Below, piece after piece: positions 50,996 through 59,797 of a DNA stretch of 64,000 bases. Source of the DNA: Marinovum sp034669705 (GTDB lineage: Bacteria > Pseudomonadota > Alphaproteobacteria > Rhodobacterales > Rhodobacteraceae); assembly GCF_034669705.1 (NCBI RefSeq), contig NZ_JAXMOR010000003.1, forward strand, positions 1-64,000, written 5' to 3'. Position numbers and translations under genes: made by a program. Each line of letters opens with the position of its first letter. Position 1 is the stretch's first letter. The notes under the pieces were generated by a model. That model was not told the DNA's origin. It made no database searches and saw only the letters and a list, made by a program, of their open reading frames with translations.

Positions 50996-51797
50996 TCCGA
51001 TCCGCCCTATCGGCCCGAAAATCATCGCCGTCGCCAACCAGAAGGGCGGCGTCGGCAAGACCACCACGACGATCAATCTTGGTGCCGCCTTGGCTGAGCA
51101 GGGCTACAACGTGTTGATTGTCGATCTCGACCCTCAAGGCAACGCCTCCACCGGCATCGGGGTCGTACCGCAGGATCGCGACCTGACGACCTACGAATTG
51201 CTGCTCGAGGATGTTTCCCTGGCCGATGCGATCAAGGCAACTTCGGTCGACAAGCTCGCCATCATTCCGGCCACCGTCGATCTCTCGTCGGCCGATATCG
51301 AGCTGATTTCGAACGAAAAGCGAAGCTTTCTCCTGCATGACGCCCTACGTCAGACCGCGATTGACGCCTTCGGGTTTGATTTCGTGCTGATCGATTGCCC
51401 GCCGTCGCTCAACCTCCTGACGGTCAACGCCATGGTAGCTGCGCATTCCGTCCTGGTACCGCTGCAAAGCGAGTTCTTCGCCCTCGAAGGCTTGTCGCAG
51501 CTGATGCTGACCATCCGGGAAGTGCGCCAGAGCGCCAATCCCGACCTGCGGATCGAAGGCGTGGTCCTGACGATGTATGACGCGCGCAACAATCTCTCGC
51601 AACAGGTCGAGATGGATGCCCGTGACAACCTTGGCGATCTCGTCTTCCAGACGCTGATCCCCCGCAACGTGCGGGTCAGCGAGGCGCCTTCTTACTCGGT
51701 GCCGGTGCTTGAATATGATTCCAATTCCAAGGGCGCGATGGCATACCGGGCCCTGGCACAAGAACTGGTAGGGAAAAACGCCCGCCGCGCTGCATAG
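50988..51797 (+). CDS. parA: Chromosome partitioning ATPase ParA (Soj)
   Basis: A 269-residue ParA ATPase. The deviant Walker A motif KGGVGKTT is at residues 19-26, followed by VDLDPQGNAST and the IDCPPSLNLLTVNA motif. The GTG at 50988 overlaps the rsmG stop by 8 bp. ParA forms gradients on the nucleoid that pull the ParB-parS complex apart. It is a chromosomal rather than plasmid-type ParA by length and by its context in the rho-mnmE-mnmG-rsmG block. Confidence 0.95.
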   Translation: MSDPIRPIGPKIIAVANQKGGVGKTTTTINLGAALAEQGYNVLIVDLDPQGNASTGIGVVPQDRDLTTYELLLEDVSLADAIKATSVDKLAIIPATVDLSSADIELISNEKRSFLLHDALRQTAIDAFGFDFVLIDCPPSLNLLTVNAMVAAHSVLVPLQSEFFALEGLSQLMLTIREVRQSANPDLRIEGVVLTMYDARNNLSQQVEMDARDNLGDLVFQTLIPRNVRVSEAPSYSVPVLEYDSNSKGAMAYRALAQELVGKNARRAA

Positions 51798-51807
51798 GGG
51801 AGAGCAG

Positions 51808-52698
51808 ATGAAACAGGAGAAACGTCGCGGGCTCGGTCGCGGGTTGTCGGCCTTGATGGCGGATGTCGAACCGGCACCGGGTGAGGGCGCCGAGCTGCCG
51901 CGCCGCGCCGACAGGATGGTGCCGGTCGAGAGGATCTCGCCCAACCCGGACCAGCCGCGGCGGCAATTCACCCAGGACGCGCTGCAGGAACTGGCGAACT
52001 CGATCGCCGAGAAGGGCGTGATCCAGCCGCTGATCGTCAGGCCGCAGGGCGAAGATCGCTACGAGATTGTCGCCGGTGAGCGCCGCTGGCGCGCCTCGCA
52101 GATGGCGCAGCTGCACGAGGTGCCGGTGATCGTCCGCGAGTTCACCGATACCGAGGTGCTCGAAGTCGCCATTATCGAGAACATCCAGCGCGCCGATCTC
52201 AACCCGGTCGAAGAGGCGATGGGTTTTCGGCAGTTGATGGACCGGTTCGGCCACACCCAGGAAAAGCTGGCCAAGGCGCTCGGCAAGAGCCGCAGCCATA
52301 TCGCCAACCTTCTGCGGCTTCTGACGCTGCCGGACGAGGTGCGCGACATGCTGCAGCAGGGCGAGATCTCTGCTGGTCACGCCCGTGCGCTTGTCACCTG
52401 CGAGAACGCGGTCGACCTGGCCAAGCGTGTCGTCGCTCAGGGCCTGTCGGTGCGAGAGACGGAAAAGCTGGCGAGACAGGGCCCGGCGCCGGAGCCGAAG
52501 GAAACCACCACCAGCTTCCTGTCGGAGCCGACCGGCAAGGACGCCGACACCCGCGCTCTGGAAGGCGATCTGTCGGCGCATCTGGGGCTCAGGGTCTCGG
52601 TCGAGCACAAGGCTGGCACCGAGGGCGGCAAGCTGGTTCTGAGTTACACGTCGCTCGAACAGCTCGACGACCTTTGTCGGCGCCTTGCCGGCGAATAG
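51808..52698 (+). CDS. parB: Chromosome partitioning CTPase ParB (Spo0J)
   Basis: A 296-residue ParB. The N-terminal LGRGLSALM tail interacts with ParA. The CTP-binding core includes PNPDQPRRQF and the GERR box (residues 90-93), then ENIQRADLNPVEEA; the helix-turn-helix region (KSRSHIANLLRLLTLP) reads parS. The C-terminal dimerisation helix is present. Stops 1 nt from the convergent hemW stop. Confidence 0.96.
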   Translation: MKQEKRRGLGRGLSALMADVEPAPGEGAELPRRADRMVPVERISPNPDQPRRQFTQDALQELANSIAEKGVIQPLIVRPQGEDRYEIVAGERRWRASQMAQLHEVPVIVREFTDTEVLEVAIIENIQRADLNPVEEAMGFRQLMDRFGHTQEKLAKALGKSRSHIANLLRLLTLPDEVRDMLQQGEISAGHARALVTCENAVDLAKRVVAQGLSVRETEKLARQGPAPEPKETTTSFLSEPTGKDADTRALEGDLSAHLGLRVSVEHKAGTEGGKLVLSYTSLEQLDDLCRRLAGE

Positions 52699-52699
52699 G

Positions 52700-53860
52700 T
52701 CAGTCGAAGTCGCGGATCAGTTCCGCTATCACCGCATTGAGGATCGGTCGCCCCTGTGGGGTGACCGAAATCATCTCGTCCCGAACTACGATCATCCCCA
52801 GGTCCCGAAGATGCGACAGCCGGGCCGGGGCGATTTCGGCGCCGGTCCAGCGCTTCAGCCGCGCCAGATCGAGCGGTTCTTCTGTCCGAAGCCCCATCAT
52901 GATGTATTCTAACGCGATATCTTGTGGCCCCAAGGCTGAGCGTACCTCTGCATCGCCCTGCGCCACTGCCTGTAACCAAGCGCCTGGGTTGCGCCGGGCT
53001 TCCGTCGCGATCCGCGTGCCGCCCAGAGTCAGCCGGCCGTGTGCGCCGGGGCCGATCCCGGCATAATCGCCGCCGGTCCAGTAGATCAGGTTGTGCCGCG
53101 ACCGGCTGTCAGCCCGGGCATGGTTCGAGACTTCATAGGCCGGCAGCCCTTCCGCCTCGCAAATCTCCTGGGTCAGCGCATACATATCGGCCGAGAGCTC
53201 TTCCTGCGGCAACCCGCGCAGCTTGCCGGCCTTGAACCGGTCGCCGAATGCGGTGCCGTCCTCGATTGTCAGCTGATAGAGCGACAGGTGATCCACCCCC
53301 ATCGCCAGCGCGCGGCGCAACTCGCTTTCCCAGTCGGCGAGGCTCTGATCCTGACGGGCATAGATCAGGTCAAAGCTCATCCGTTCAAAGGTCTCCTGGG
53401 CGATGGCGATTGCCGCTTCGGCCTGGGCCACGTCGTGCAGCCGGCCGAGCCGGCGCAGATCGGTGTCGTTCAGCGCCTGCACGCCGAGCGACACGCGGTT
53501 GACCCCGGCGGCGCGATAGCCGCGAAACCGTCCGGCCTCGACCGACGACGGATTGGCCTCGAGCGTGATTTCAACGTCATTGGCCAGCGTCCAGCGCTGA
53601 GCCACGCGGTCGAGGATCGCCTCGACCGTCTGAACGTCCATTAGCGAGGGCGTGCCGCCGCCGAAATAGGCCGAGCGCAACACCCGGCCCGGCGTTTCCG
53701 CCGCCACCCGGTCGATCTCGCTCAGGTAGGCGTCGCGCCAGGCGGCATGGTCGATGCGCCGGGTGACATGGGAGTTGAAGTCGCAATAGGGGCATTTGGC
53801 CTCGCAGAACGGCCAGTGGACGTAAAGTCCGAAACCGCCGAGCTGCCAGTCCTCAGTCAA
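52700..53860 (-). CDS. hemW: HemW-type radical SAM heme chaperone
   Basis: A 386-residue protein related to oxygen-independent coproporphyrinogen oxidase. The radical-SAM cluster motif is C19-EAK-C23-PY-C26, preceded by the HWPF of this family; FGGGTPSLM and NRVSLGVQALND follow. HemW lacks the HemN-specific N-terminal residues and inserts heme into respiratory enzymes rather than oxidising coproporphyrinogen. No ATG fits; a TTG at 53860 overlapping the rdgB stop is the most likely start. Converges with parB. Confidence 0.9.
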   Translation of the reverse strand: MTEDWQLGGFGLYVHWPFCEAKCPYCDFNSHVTRRIDHAAWRDAYLSEIDRVAAETPGRVLRSAYFGGGTPSLMDVQTVEAILDRVAQRWTLANDVEITLEANPSSVEAGRFRGYRAAGVNRVSLGVQALNDTDLRRLGRLHDVAQAEAAIAIAQETFERMSFDLIYARQDQSLADWESELRRALAMGVDHLSLYQLTIEDGTAFGDRFKAGKLRGLPQEELSADMYALTQEICEAEGLPAYEVSNHARADSRSRHNLIYWTGGDYAGIGPGAHGRLTLGGTRIATEARRNPGAWLQAVAQGDAEVRSALGPQDIALEYIMMGLRTEEPLDLARLKRWTGAEIAPARLSHLRDLGMIVVRDEMISVTPQGRPILNAVIAELIRDFD

Positions 53861-54464
53861 AACAGCCTGCCACCAGCTTGGCAAAGGCGTCGGCGCGATG
53901 CGAGATCTTGTTCTTCTCCCAGCGGTCCATCTCGCCGAAGGTGATCTCGTAGCCCTCTGGCACGAAGATCGGGTCATAACCATGCCCCTGGTCGCCGCGC
54001 ATCGGCCAGACCACGCGGCCCGGCATCACGCCGGGAAAGACCTCGTCATGACCATCGGGCCAGGCCAGCACCAGCGTGCAGCAGAACCGCGCCAGCCGCG
54101 GGTGCGGGGCGTTCGCCGCCTCAAGTTCGTCATGGGTGCGCTGCATCGCCATTGCGAAATCGCGGCCGTTCGGGGTTTCGGCCCAGTCGGCGGTATAGAC
54201 GCCGGGGGCATTGCCCAACGCCTCGATCTCGATGCCGCTGTCGTCGGCGAGGGCGGGCAGGCCGGTGGCCCGCGCCGCCGCATGCGCCTTGATCCGCGCA
54301 TTGCCGACGAATGTCGTTTCGGTCTCCTCGGGCTCATCGAGCCCGAGCGCCGCGGCACCCAGAACCTCGACGCCATAGGGCGCGAGCAGGGCCTGGATCT
54401 CCTCCAGCTTGCCCCGGTTGTGGGTCGCGATGACCAGCTTTTCGCCCGAGAAGCTCCGGCTCAT
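53853..54464 (-). CDS. rdgB: XTP/dITP diphosphatase RdgB
   Basis: A 203-residue HAM1-family protein that removes noncanonical purine triphosphates (ITP, XTP). Family blocks are LVIATHNRGKLEEIQALL, DDSGIEIEALGNAPGVYTADWA and GHGYDPIFVPEGYEITFGEM. It overlaps rph by 4 bp and hemW by 8 bp, so rph-rdgB-hemW form one unit, a common alphaproteobacterial order. Confidence 0.95.
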   Translation of the reverse strand: MSRSFSGEKLVIATHNRGKLEEIQALLAPYGVEVLGAAALGLDEPEETETTFVGNARIKAHAAARATGLPALADDSGIEIEALGNAPGVYTADWAETPNGRDFAMAMQRTHDELEAANAPHPRLARFCCTLVLAWPDGHDEVFPGVMPGRVVWPMRGDQGHGYDPIFVPEGYEITFGEMDRWEKNKISHRADAFAKLVAGCFD

Positions 54465-55174
54465 GCCACGGCGGCCTTCTGCGCCTCGGCCAGTTCCGAG
54501 ACACCTTTCTCGGCCAGGTCCATCAGTGCGTTCATCTGGTCGCGGGAAAACACCGAGCCCTCGGCTGACATCTGCACTTCGATCAGCTGCTTGTTGCCGA
54601 GCATGATGAAATTGCCGTCGACGCCGGCTTCACTGTCCTCGGGGTAGTCGAGGTCGAGCACCGGCTGGCCGGCGTAGATGCCGCAGCTCACCGCCGCCAC
54701 CGGCTGGGTCAGCGGATCGGAGATCACGTCGCCCACCTTCATCAGCTTGTTCACCGCCAGTTTCAGCGCCACCCAGCCGCCGGTGATCGAGGCGCAGCGG
54801 GTGCCGCCATCGGCCTGGATCACGTCGCAATCGACGGTGATCTGGCGCTCGCCCAGGGCGACGCGGTCGACACCGGCGCGCAGGCTGCGGCCGATCAGCC
54901 GTTGGATTTCCAGCGTGCGGCCGCCCTGCTTGCCGGCCGAGGCCTCGCGGCGCATCCGGGTGTTGGTGGCGCGTGGCAGCATGCCGTATTCCGCGGTCAC
55001 CCAACCGAGGCCCGATCCCTTGATAAAGGGCGGCACCCGGTCCTCGATGGTGGCGGTGCAGAGCACGTGGGTGTCGCCGATCCTGATCATGCAGGAGCCT
55101 TCTGCATGTTTCGTGACACCGGTTTCGATTGAAACGGCGCGCATTTCGCTTAAGTTCCGTCCAGACGGTCGCAT
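54461..55174 (-). CDS. rph: Ribonuclease PH
   Basis: A 237-residue 3'-to-5' phosphorolytic exoribonuclease that trims tRNA 3' ends. Core motifs are RPSGRNLSEMRAV at the N-terminus, CTATIEDRVPPFIKGSGLGWVTAEYGMLPRAT and CDVIQADGGTRCASITGGWVAL, with the catalytic Asp in the LDYPEDSEAGVDGN region. The ATG at 55174 gives the usual length; in-frame codons further upstream belong to the divergent hrcA region. It begins the rph-rdgB-hemW unit, divergent from hrcA. Confidence 0.95.
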   Translation of the reverse strand: MRPSGRNLSEMRAVSIETGVTKHAEGSCMIRIGDTHVLCTATIEDRVPPFIKGSGLGWVTAEYGMLPRATNTRMRREASAGKQGGRTLEIQRLIGRSLRAGVDRVALGERQITVDCDVIQADGGTRCASITGGWVALKLAVNKLMKVGDVISDPLTQPVAAVSCGIYAGQPVLDLDYPEDSEAGVDGNFIMLGNKQLIEVQMSAEGSVFSRDQMNALMDLAEKGVSELAEAQKAAVA

Positions 55175-55279
55175 GATCTTGTCCTTGCTGGTTTCTCCGT
55201 CGGGATACGGGTGGGCGACCTGTTTCGCAACCCTGTCATGGCGTCGGTCCGGGACAGGAAAGAAAGGGGTCAGAGCCCG

Positions 55280-56344
55280 ATGAGCGACGGCTCGAGAATA
55301 CTCGAAGAGATGAATGACCGCTCGCGCGAAGTGTTTCGGCGGGTGGTCGAAGGTTATCTGAGCACCGGCGAGCCGGTGGGTTCGCGCACGCTCACCCGCA
55401 CCCTGTCGCAAAAGGTCTCTGCAGCGACGGTGCGCAACGTGATGCAGGATCTCGAATACCTCGGCCTGCTCGACAGCCCGCATGTCAGCGCCGGGCGCAT
55501 CCCGACCCAGCAGGGGCTGCGGATGTTCGTCGACGGTCTGCTCGAGGTCGACGAACTGGCGGTCGAGGACCGGGCCGCGCTCGACCAGACCATGGGCGGC
55601 AATGCCAGCGACGTCTCGAACCTGCTCGACCGGGTGGGATCGGCGCTCTCGGGCGTGACCCACGGCGCCTCTCTGGTGCTGACGCCGAAACACGAGGCAC
55701 CGATCCGGCATATCGAGTTCGTCTCGCTGGCGCAGGACCGGGCGCTGGTGGTGCTGGTCTTTGCCGATGGCCATGTCGAGAACCGCATCTTCACCCCGCC
55801 GCCGGGCCAGACCCCGAGTTCGATGCGCGAGGCGGCGAACTTTCTCAACGCGCTGATCGAGGGGCGCACGCTCAGCGAATTGCGCAGCGAGTTCAGCAAG
55901 GAGATCAAGAAGCGCCGGCAGGAGATCGACAGCCTGAGCAGCGATCTGGTCGAGAGCGGGCTGGCGATCTGGTCGGATGACGCCGCCGATTCAGCGCGGC
56001 TGATCGTGCGCGGGCGGTCGAATCTTCTGGGCGAGCAGGGGGCCGAAGAGGACCTCGAGCGCATTCGCGTGCTGTTTGATGATCTCGAGCGCAAGCGGGA
56101 CATTGCCGAATTTCTCGAACTGACGGAAACCGGCGACGGGGTGCGGATTTTTATCGGCTCGGAGAACAAACTTTTCTCACTTTCGGGTTCCTCTTTGGTG
56201 GTCTCTCCATATATGAACGCGGATCGAAAGATCATCGGTGCGGTCGGTGTGATCGGCCCCACGCGGCTGAACTACGGGCGCATCGTTCCGATCGTGGATT
56301 ACACGGCACAGCTGGTCGGCAAGCTGATTTCCGACCGAAGTTAG
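55280..56344 (+). CDS. hrcA: Heat-inducible transcription repressor HrcA
   Basis: A 354-residue repressor. The N-terminal winged helix-turn-helix (about residues 1-80) includes GEPVGSRTLTRTLSQKVSAATVRNVMQDLEYLGLLDSPHVSAGRIPTQQGLRMFVD, followed by the dimerisation and GroE-sensing domains. HrcA usually represses groESL through the CIRCE element. I found no CIRCE repeat in the 105-bp gap upstream. It forms an operon with grpE, 9 nt later. Confidence 0.94.
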   Translation: MSDGSRILEEMNDRSREVFRRVVEGYLSTGEPVGSRTLTRTLSQKVSAATVRNVMQDLEYLGLLDSPHVSAGRIPTQQGLRMFVDGLLEVDELAVEDRAALDQTMGGNASDVSNLLDRVGSALSGVTHGASLVLTPKHEAPIRHIEFVSLAQDRALVVLVFADGHVENRIFTPPPGQTPSSMREAANFLNALIEGRTLSELRSEFSKEIKKRRQEIDSLSSDLVESGLAIWSDDAADSARLIVRGRSNLLGEQGAEEDLERIRVLFDDLERKRDIAEFLELTETGDGVRIFIGSENKLFSLSGSSLVVSPYMNADRKIIGAVGVIGPTRLNYGRIVPIVDYTAQLVGKLISDRS

Positions 56345-56353
56345 AGGTGAAGA

Positions 56354-56914
56354 ATGGCAGAGCCGGAGAAAGATTTCCTCGACGATATTGACGAGGCCGA
56401 AGCCGAAGAACTTGCAGGCGAGATGGAAGAAATGGACGACGCAGCGATCGAGCTGGACACGCTGCGCGCGGAGCGCGATGCGCTTCAGGACAAATTCATG
56501 CGAGCGCTGGCCGATGCCGAGAATTCGCGCAAACGGGCACAGAAAGAGCGTCACGACGCCGAGCGCTACGGCGGCTCGCGGCTGGCCCGCGATCTGCTGC
56601 CGGTCTACGACAACATGAAACGCGCCGTCGAGGCGACACCGACCGAGCAGAAGGACGTGGCCGCGGCGCTGATCGAAGGCGTTGAGCTGACCATGCGCGA
56701 GCTGGTCTCGGTGCTGAAGAAACACGGGATCGAGCCGATCGCGCCGAAGGTTGGCGACAAGTTCGACCCGCAGCACCACGAGGCGATGTTCGAAGCGCCG
56801 GTGCCCGGCACCAAGGCCGGCGAGATCATCCAGGTCTCGGCCGACGGCTTCATCATGCACGACCGGCTGCTGCGCCCCGCGCAGGTCGGGGTCTCGTCGA
56901 ACACCGGCGAGTGA
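56354..56914 (+). CDS. grpE: GrpE nucleotide exchange factor
   Basis: A 186-residue co-chaperone for DnaK. An acidic N-terminal coiled coil (about residues 1-70) precedes the conserved ALADAENSRKRAQKERHDAERYGGSRLARDLLPVYDNMKRAVE block and the C-terminal beta domain with FDPQHHEAMFEAP. It follows hrcA closely and is ended by a strong intrinsic terminator. dnaK and dnaJ are not in the window. Confidence 0.95.
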   Translation: MAEPEKDFLDDIDEAEAEELAGEMEEMDDAAIELDTLRAERDALQDKFMRALADAENSRKRAQKERHDAERYGGSRLARDLLPVYDNMKRAVEATPTEQKDVAAALIEGVELTMRELVSVLKKHGIEPIAPKVGDKFDPQHHEAMFEAPVPGTKAGEIIQVSADGFIMHDRLLRPAQVGVSSNTGE

Positions 56915-56923
56915 GTTGCAAAG

Positions 56924-56948
56924 CGCCGCCCCTCGGGGCGGCGTTTTT
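56924..56948 (+). terminator. Intrinsic terminator after grpE
   Basis: CGCCGCCCC (56924-56932) and GGGGCGGCG (56935-56943) form a 9-bp stem around a 2-nt loop, followed by TTTTT at 56944-56948. It begins 9 nt after the grpE stop. This is the clearest Rho-independent terminator in the window. Confidence 0.93.
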
Positions 56949-57002
56949 CGTTTCATGTACCCTCAGATTTCACCCAGCCCGGAACAAGGCCGCTGACCCG
57001 GC

Positions 57003-59642
57003 TTACACCAGTCCCTTCAGCTCATAGATCAGCTGCAACGCCTCGCGCGGCGACAGCTCGTCGGGGTGCAGCTCGCGCAATCGCGCCTCCGCTTCCGACG
57101 GCTCCGCAGCCATCACCGGTGCCGGCGCCGCCGCCATGGCGGAAAACAGCGGCAGGTCGTCGATCACCGCCTTCGTCTTGCCGCCCTCGCGTTCGCCCTG
57201 TTCCAGCGCATCGAGGATCTCGCGCGCCCGGCGCACGACCACCTTGGGCAGCCCCGCCAGTTGCGCCACCTGCACCCCGTAGGACCGGTCCGCGGCGCCC
57301 TTCTTGACCTCGTGCAGGAAGATCACCTCGTTTTCCCACTCCTTGACCGCCACCGTGGCATTCTCGACCCCGGCCATGCGCGCGGCGAGGGTCGTCATCT
57401 CGTGGTAATGGGTGGCAAACAGCCCTCGACAGCGGTTGACGTCATGCAGATGCTCCAGCGTCGCCCAGGCGATCGACAGCCCGTCATAGGTCGCCGTGCC
57501 GCGGCCGATCTCGTCGAGGATCACCAGCGCCCGGTCGTCGGCCTGGTTCAGGATCGCGGCGGTCTCGACCATCTCGACCATAAAGGTCGAGCGGCCCCGC
57601 GCCAGGTCATCCGAGGCTCCCACGCGGGAAAACAGTTGCGACACCAGCCCGATATGCACCTTCTCGGCGGGCACGAACGCCCCCATCTGCGCCAGCACCG
57701 CGATCAGCGCGTTCTGCCGCAGGAAGGTCGATTTACCGGCCATGTTCGGCCCGGTCAGCAGCCAGATCGCCGAGGCGCCATCGGCATCGTTGAGATCGCA
57801 GTCGTTGGCGACAAAGGGATCACCCTCGCGTTTCAGCGCCGCCTCGACCACCGGATGCCGGCCGGTTTCCACGTGAAACATCCGCGAGCTGTCGACCACC
57901 GGCCGGGTCCAGTCCTCCTGCGCCGCAAGCTCCGCCAGCGCGGTGCTCACATCGACCTCGCTCAGCGCGCGCGCCAGATCGCCCAGCGGGCCGGCGGCAT
58001 CGAGCACCGCCTGTCGCAGCACACCGAACAGCCGTTTCTCGATCTCCAGCGCCCGGTTGCCGGCGTTGAGGATGCGGGTTTCCAGCTCCGACAGCTCGAC
58101 CGTGGTAAAACGCACCTGGTTGGCGGTGGTCTGACGGTGGATAAAGCGGTCCGACAGGGCATGCATCTTCTCGGCATGGGTGGCGGTGCATTCGATGAAA
58201 TAGCCCAACACGTTGTTGTGCTTGATCTTCAGCGAGTTGATGCCGGTCTCGGTGACATAGTCCTGCTGCATCCGGGCGATCACGCCGCGGCCCTCGTCGC
58301 GCAGGGTGCGGGCCTCGTCGAGCTCTGCGTCATGCCCTGGCGCGATGAACCCGCCATCGCGCGCCAGCAGCGGCGGTTCGGCCACCAGCGCCTGATCCAG
58401 CAGGTCGAGCAGCGCGTCATGCCCCGAAAGCCGCGCCACCGCCGCGCGCAGACGCGCCGGCAAGTCCGTCTGGCCCCAGGTCGCGCCGATCTCACCCGCC
58501 TGTTCCAGCGCGTTGCGCACCGCGGTCAGGTCGCGTGGACCGCCGCGGTCGAGCGACAGCCGCGACAGCGCCCGGTCGATATCAGGCACCTTGCGCAGCG
58601 CCTCGCGCAGGCCGGACCGAAACGCCGTTTCATCCAGTGAAAAATTCACCGCCTCAAGTCGCGCGTTGATCTCGGCCAGATCGCGCGACGGGCTCGAGAG
58701 CCGCCGCTCCAGAAGTCGCGCGCCGCCGGCCGTCACCGTCCGGTCGATACAGGCCAGCAGCGACCCGGCCCGGCCGCCGGAGAGCGCTGAGGTCAACTCG
58801 AGGTTGCGTCGCGTGGCTGCATCGATCTGCATCACCCCGCCGCTGGCTTCCTTCACTGGCGGGCGCAGCAGCGGCAGTTTGCCCTTCTGGGTGATCTTCA
58901 GGTAGTCGACCAGCGCCCCCATCGCCGAAAGCTCCGCCCGCTCGAACGCGCCATAGGCATCGAGCGAGGCCACGCCGAACACCCCCGACACCCGGTCCGC
59001 CGCCAGTGAGCTGTCAAAAGAGCCGCGGCCCAGCGCAGTCAGCGCCGCGCCGGCATCGGCCACCACCTCGGCCAGTTCGCGCTCCTGCGCCTCAGGCACC
59101 AGCACCTCGGACGGCGCCAGACGCGCCAGTTCCGGCCCCAGTCGCACCTGCGGCAGCGCCATCACGTGAAACGCCCCGGTCGAGATATCCACCCAAGCCA
59201 GCGCCGCTTCATCGCGCACGCAGCCGAAGGCCGCGAGGAAGTTGTGCCGCCGCGCCTCGAGCAGGCTTTCCTCGGTCAGGGTGCCGGGTGTCACCAGCCG
59301 CACCACATCGCGTTTCACCACAGATTTATGGCCACGCTTCTTGGCCTCGGCGGGGCTTTCCATCTGTTCGCAGACCGCGACACGAAACCCCTTGCGGATC
59401 AACGTCAGCAGGTAGCCCTCGGCGGCATGCACCGGCACGCCGCACATCGGAATGTCGCCGCCGTCGTGCTTGCCGCGCTTGGTCAGCGCGATGTCGAGCG
59501 CCTCGGCGGCGGCCTTGGCATCGTCGAAGAACAGCTCGTAGAAATCCCCCATCCGATAAAACAGAAGTGCATCCGCGTGGCCGGATTTAATCTCGAGATA
59601 CTGCGCCATCATCGGCGTCACGGTGGATTTGCCGTTGCTCAT
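57003..59642 (-). CDS. mutS: DNA mismatch repair protein MutS
   Basis: An 879-residue MutS. The mismatch-reading F-x-E is at residues 34 and 36 in GDFYELF. Later come the connector and lever domains, then the ATPase with Walker A GPNMAGKST (about 622-630), the VGASDDLARGRSTFMVEM signature and Walker B LDEIGRGTATYDG. The ATG at 59642, with AAGGGGG upstream, is chosen over longer in-frame starts. Two imperfect ParB half-sites lie inside the gene. It is divergent from maeB. Confidence 0.96.
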   Translation of the reverse strand: MSNGKSTVTPMMAQYLEIKSGHADALLFYRMGDFYELFFDDAKAAAEALDIALTKRGKHDGGDIPMCGVPVHAAEGYLLTLIRKGFRVAVCEQMESPAEAKKRGHKSVVKRDVVRLVTPGTLTEESLLEARRHNFLAAFGCVRDEAALAWVDISTGAFHVMALPQVRLGPELARLAPSEVLVPEAQERELAEVVADAGAALTALGRGSFDSSLAADRVSGVFGVASLDAYGAFERAELSAMGALVDYLKITQKGKLPLLRPPVKEASGGVMQIDAATRRNLELTSALSGGRAGSLLACIDRTVTAGGARLLERRLSSPSRDLAEINARLEAVNFSLDETAFRSGLREALRKVPDIDRALSRLSLDRGGPRDLTAVRNALEQAGEIGATWGQTDLPARLRAAVARLSGHDALLDLLDQALVAEPPLLARDGGFIAPGHDAELDEARTLRDEGRGVIARMQQDYVTETGINSLKIKHNNVLGYFIECTATHAEKMHALSDRFIHRQTTANQVRFTTVELSELETRILNAGNRALEIEKRLFGVLRQAVLDAAGPLGDLARALSEVDVSTALAELAAQEDWTRPVVDSSRMFHVETGRHPVVEAALKREGDPFVANDCDLNDADGASAIWLLTGPNMAGKSTFLRQNALIAVLAQMGAFVPAEKVHIGLVSQLFSRVGASDDLARGRSTFMVEMVETAAILNQADDRALVILDEIGRGTATYDGLSIAWATLEHLHDVNRCRGLFATHYHEMTTLAARMAGVENATVAVKEWENEVIFLHEVKKGAADRSYGVQVAQLAGLPKVVVRRAREILDALEQGEREGGKTKAVIDDLPLFSAMAAAPAPVMAAEPSEAEARLRELHPDELSPREALQLIYELKGLV

Positions 59643-59797
59643 TCTGCCCCCTTCGGTGTTGCGGCAGACCTTAAACTTCCGCGATTGTCGGGAAAAGCCG
59701 AAAGGCCCCTTCGGCAGATGCGGCAAAGCTTGCGCTTTGCATCGCACGGGCGCTTGGCTACAAACCGCGGAACACATGCAAGAGGGAGGCCCGCCGA

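Noticed and set aside
55175..55279. CIRCE operator upstream of hrcA
   Set aside because: No TTAGCACTC-N9-GAGTGCTAA or near match in the gap.
57865..57880. parS-like sequence in mutS
   Set aside because: The right half CACGTGAAACA is intact, but an extra C shifts the left half, giving three mismatches to the 16-mer; at best a weak ParB half-site.
59162..59172. Second parS-like half-site in mutS (TCACGTGAAAC)
   Set aside because: Only one arm is preserved; likely chance or codon constraint.
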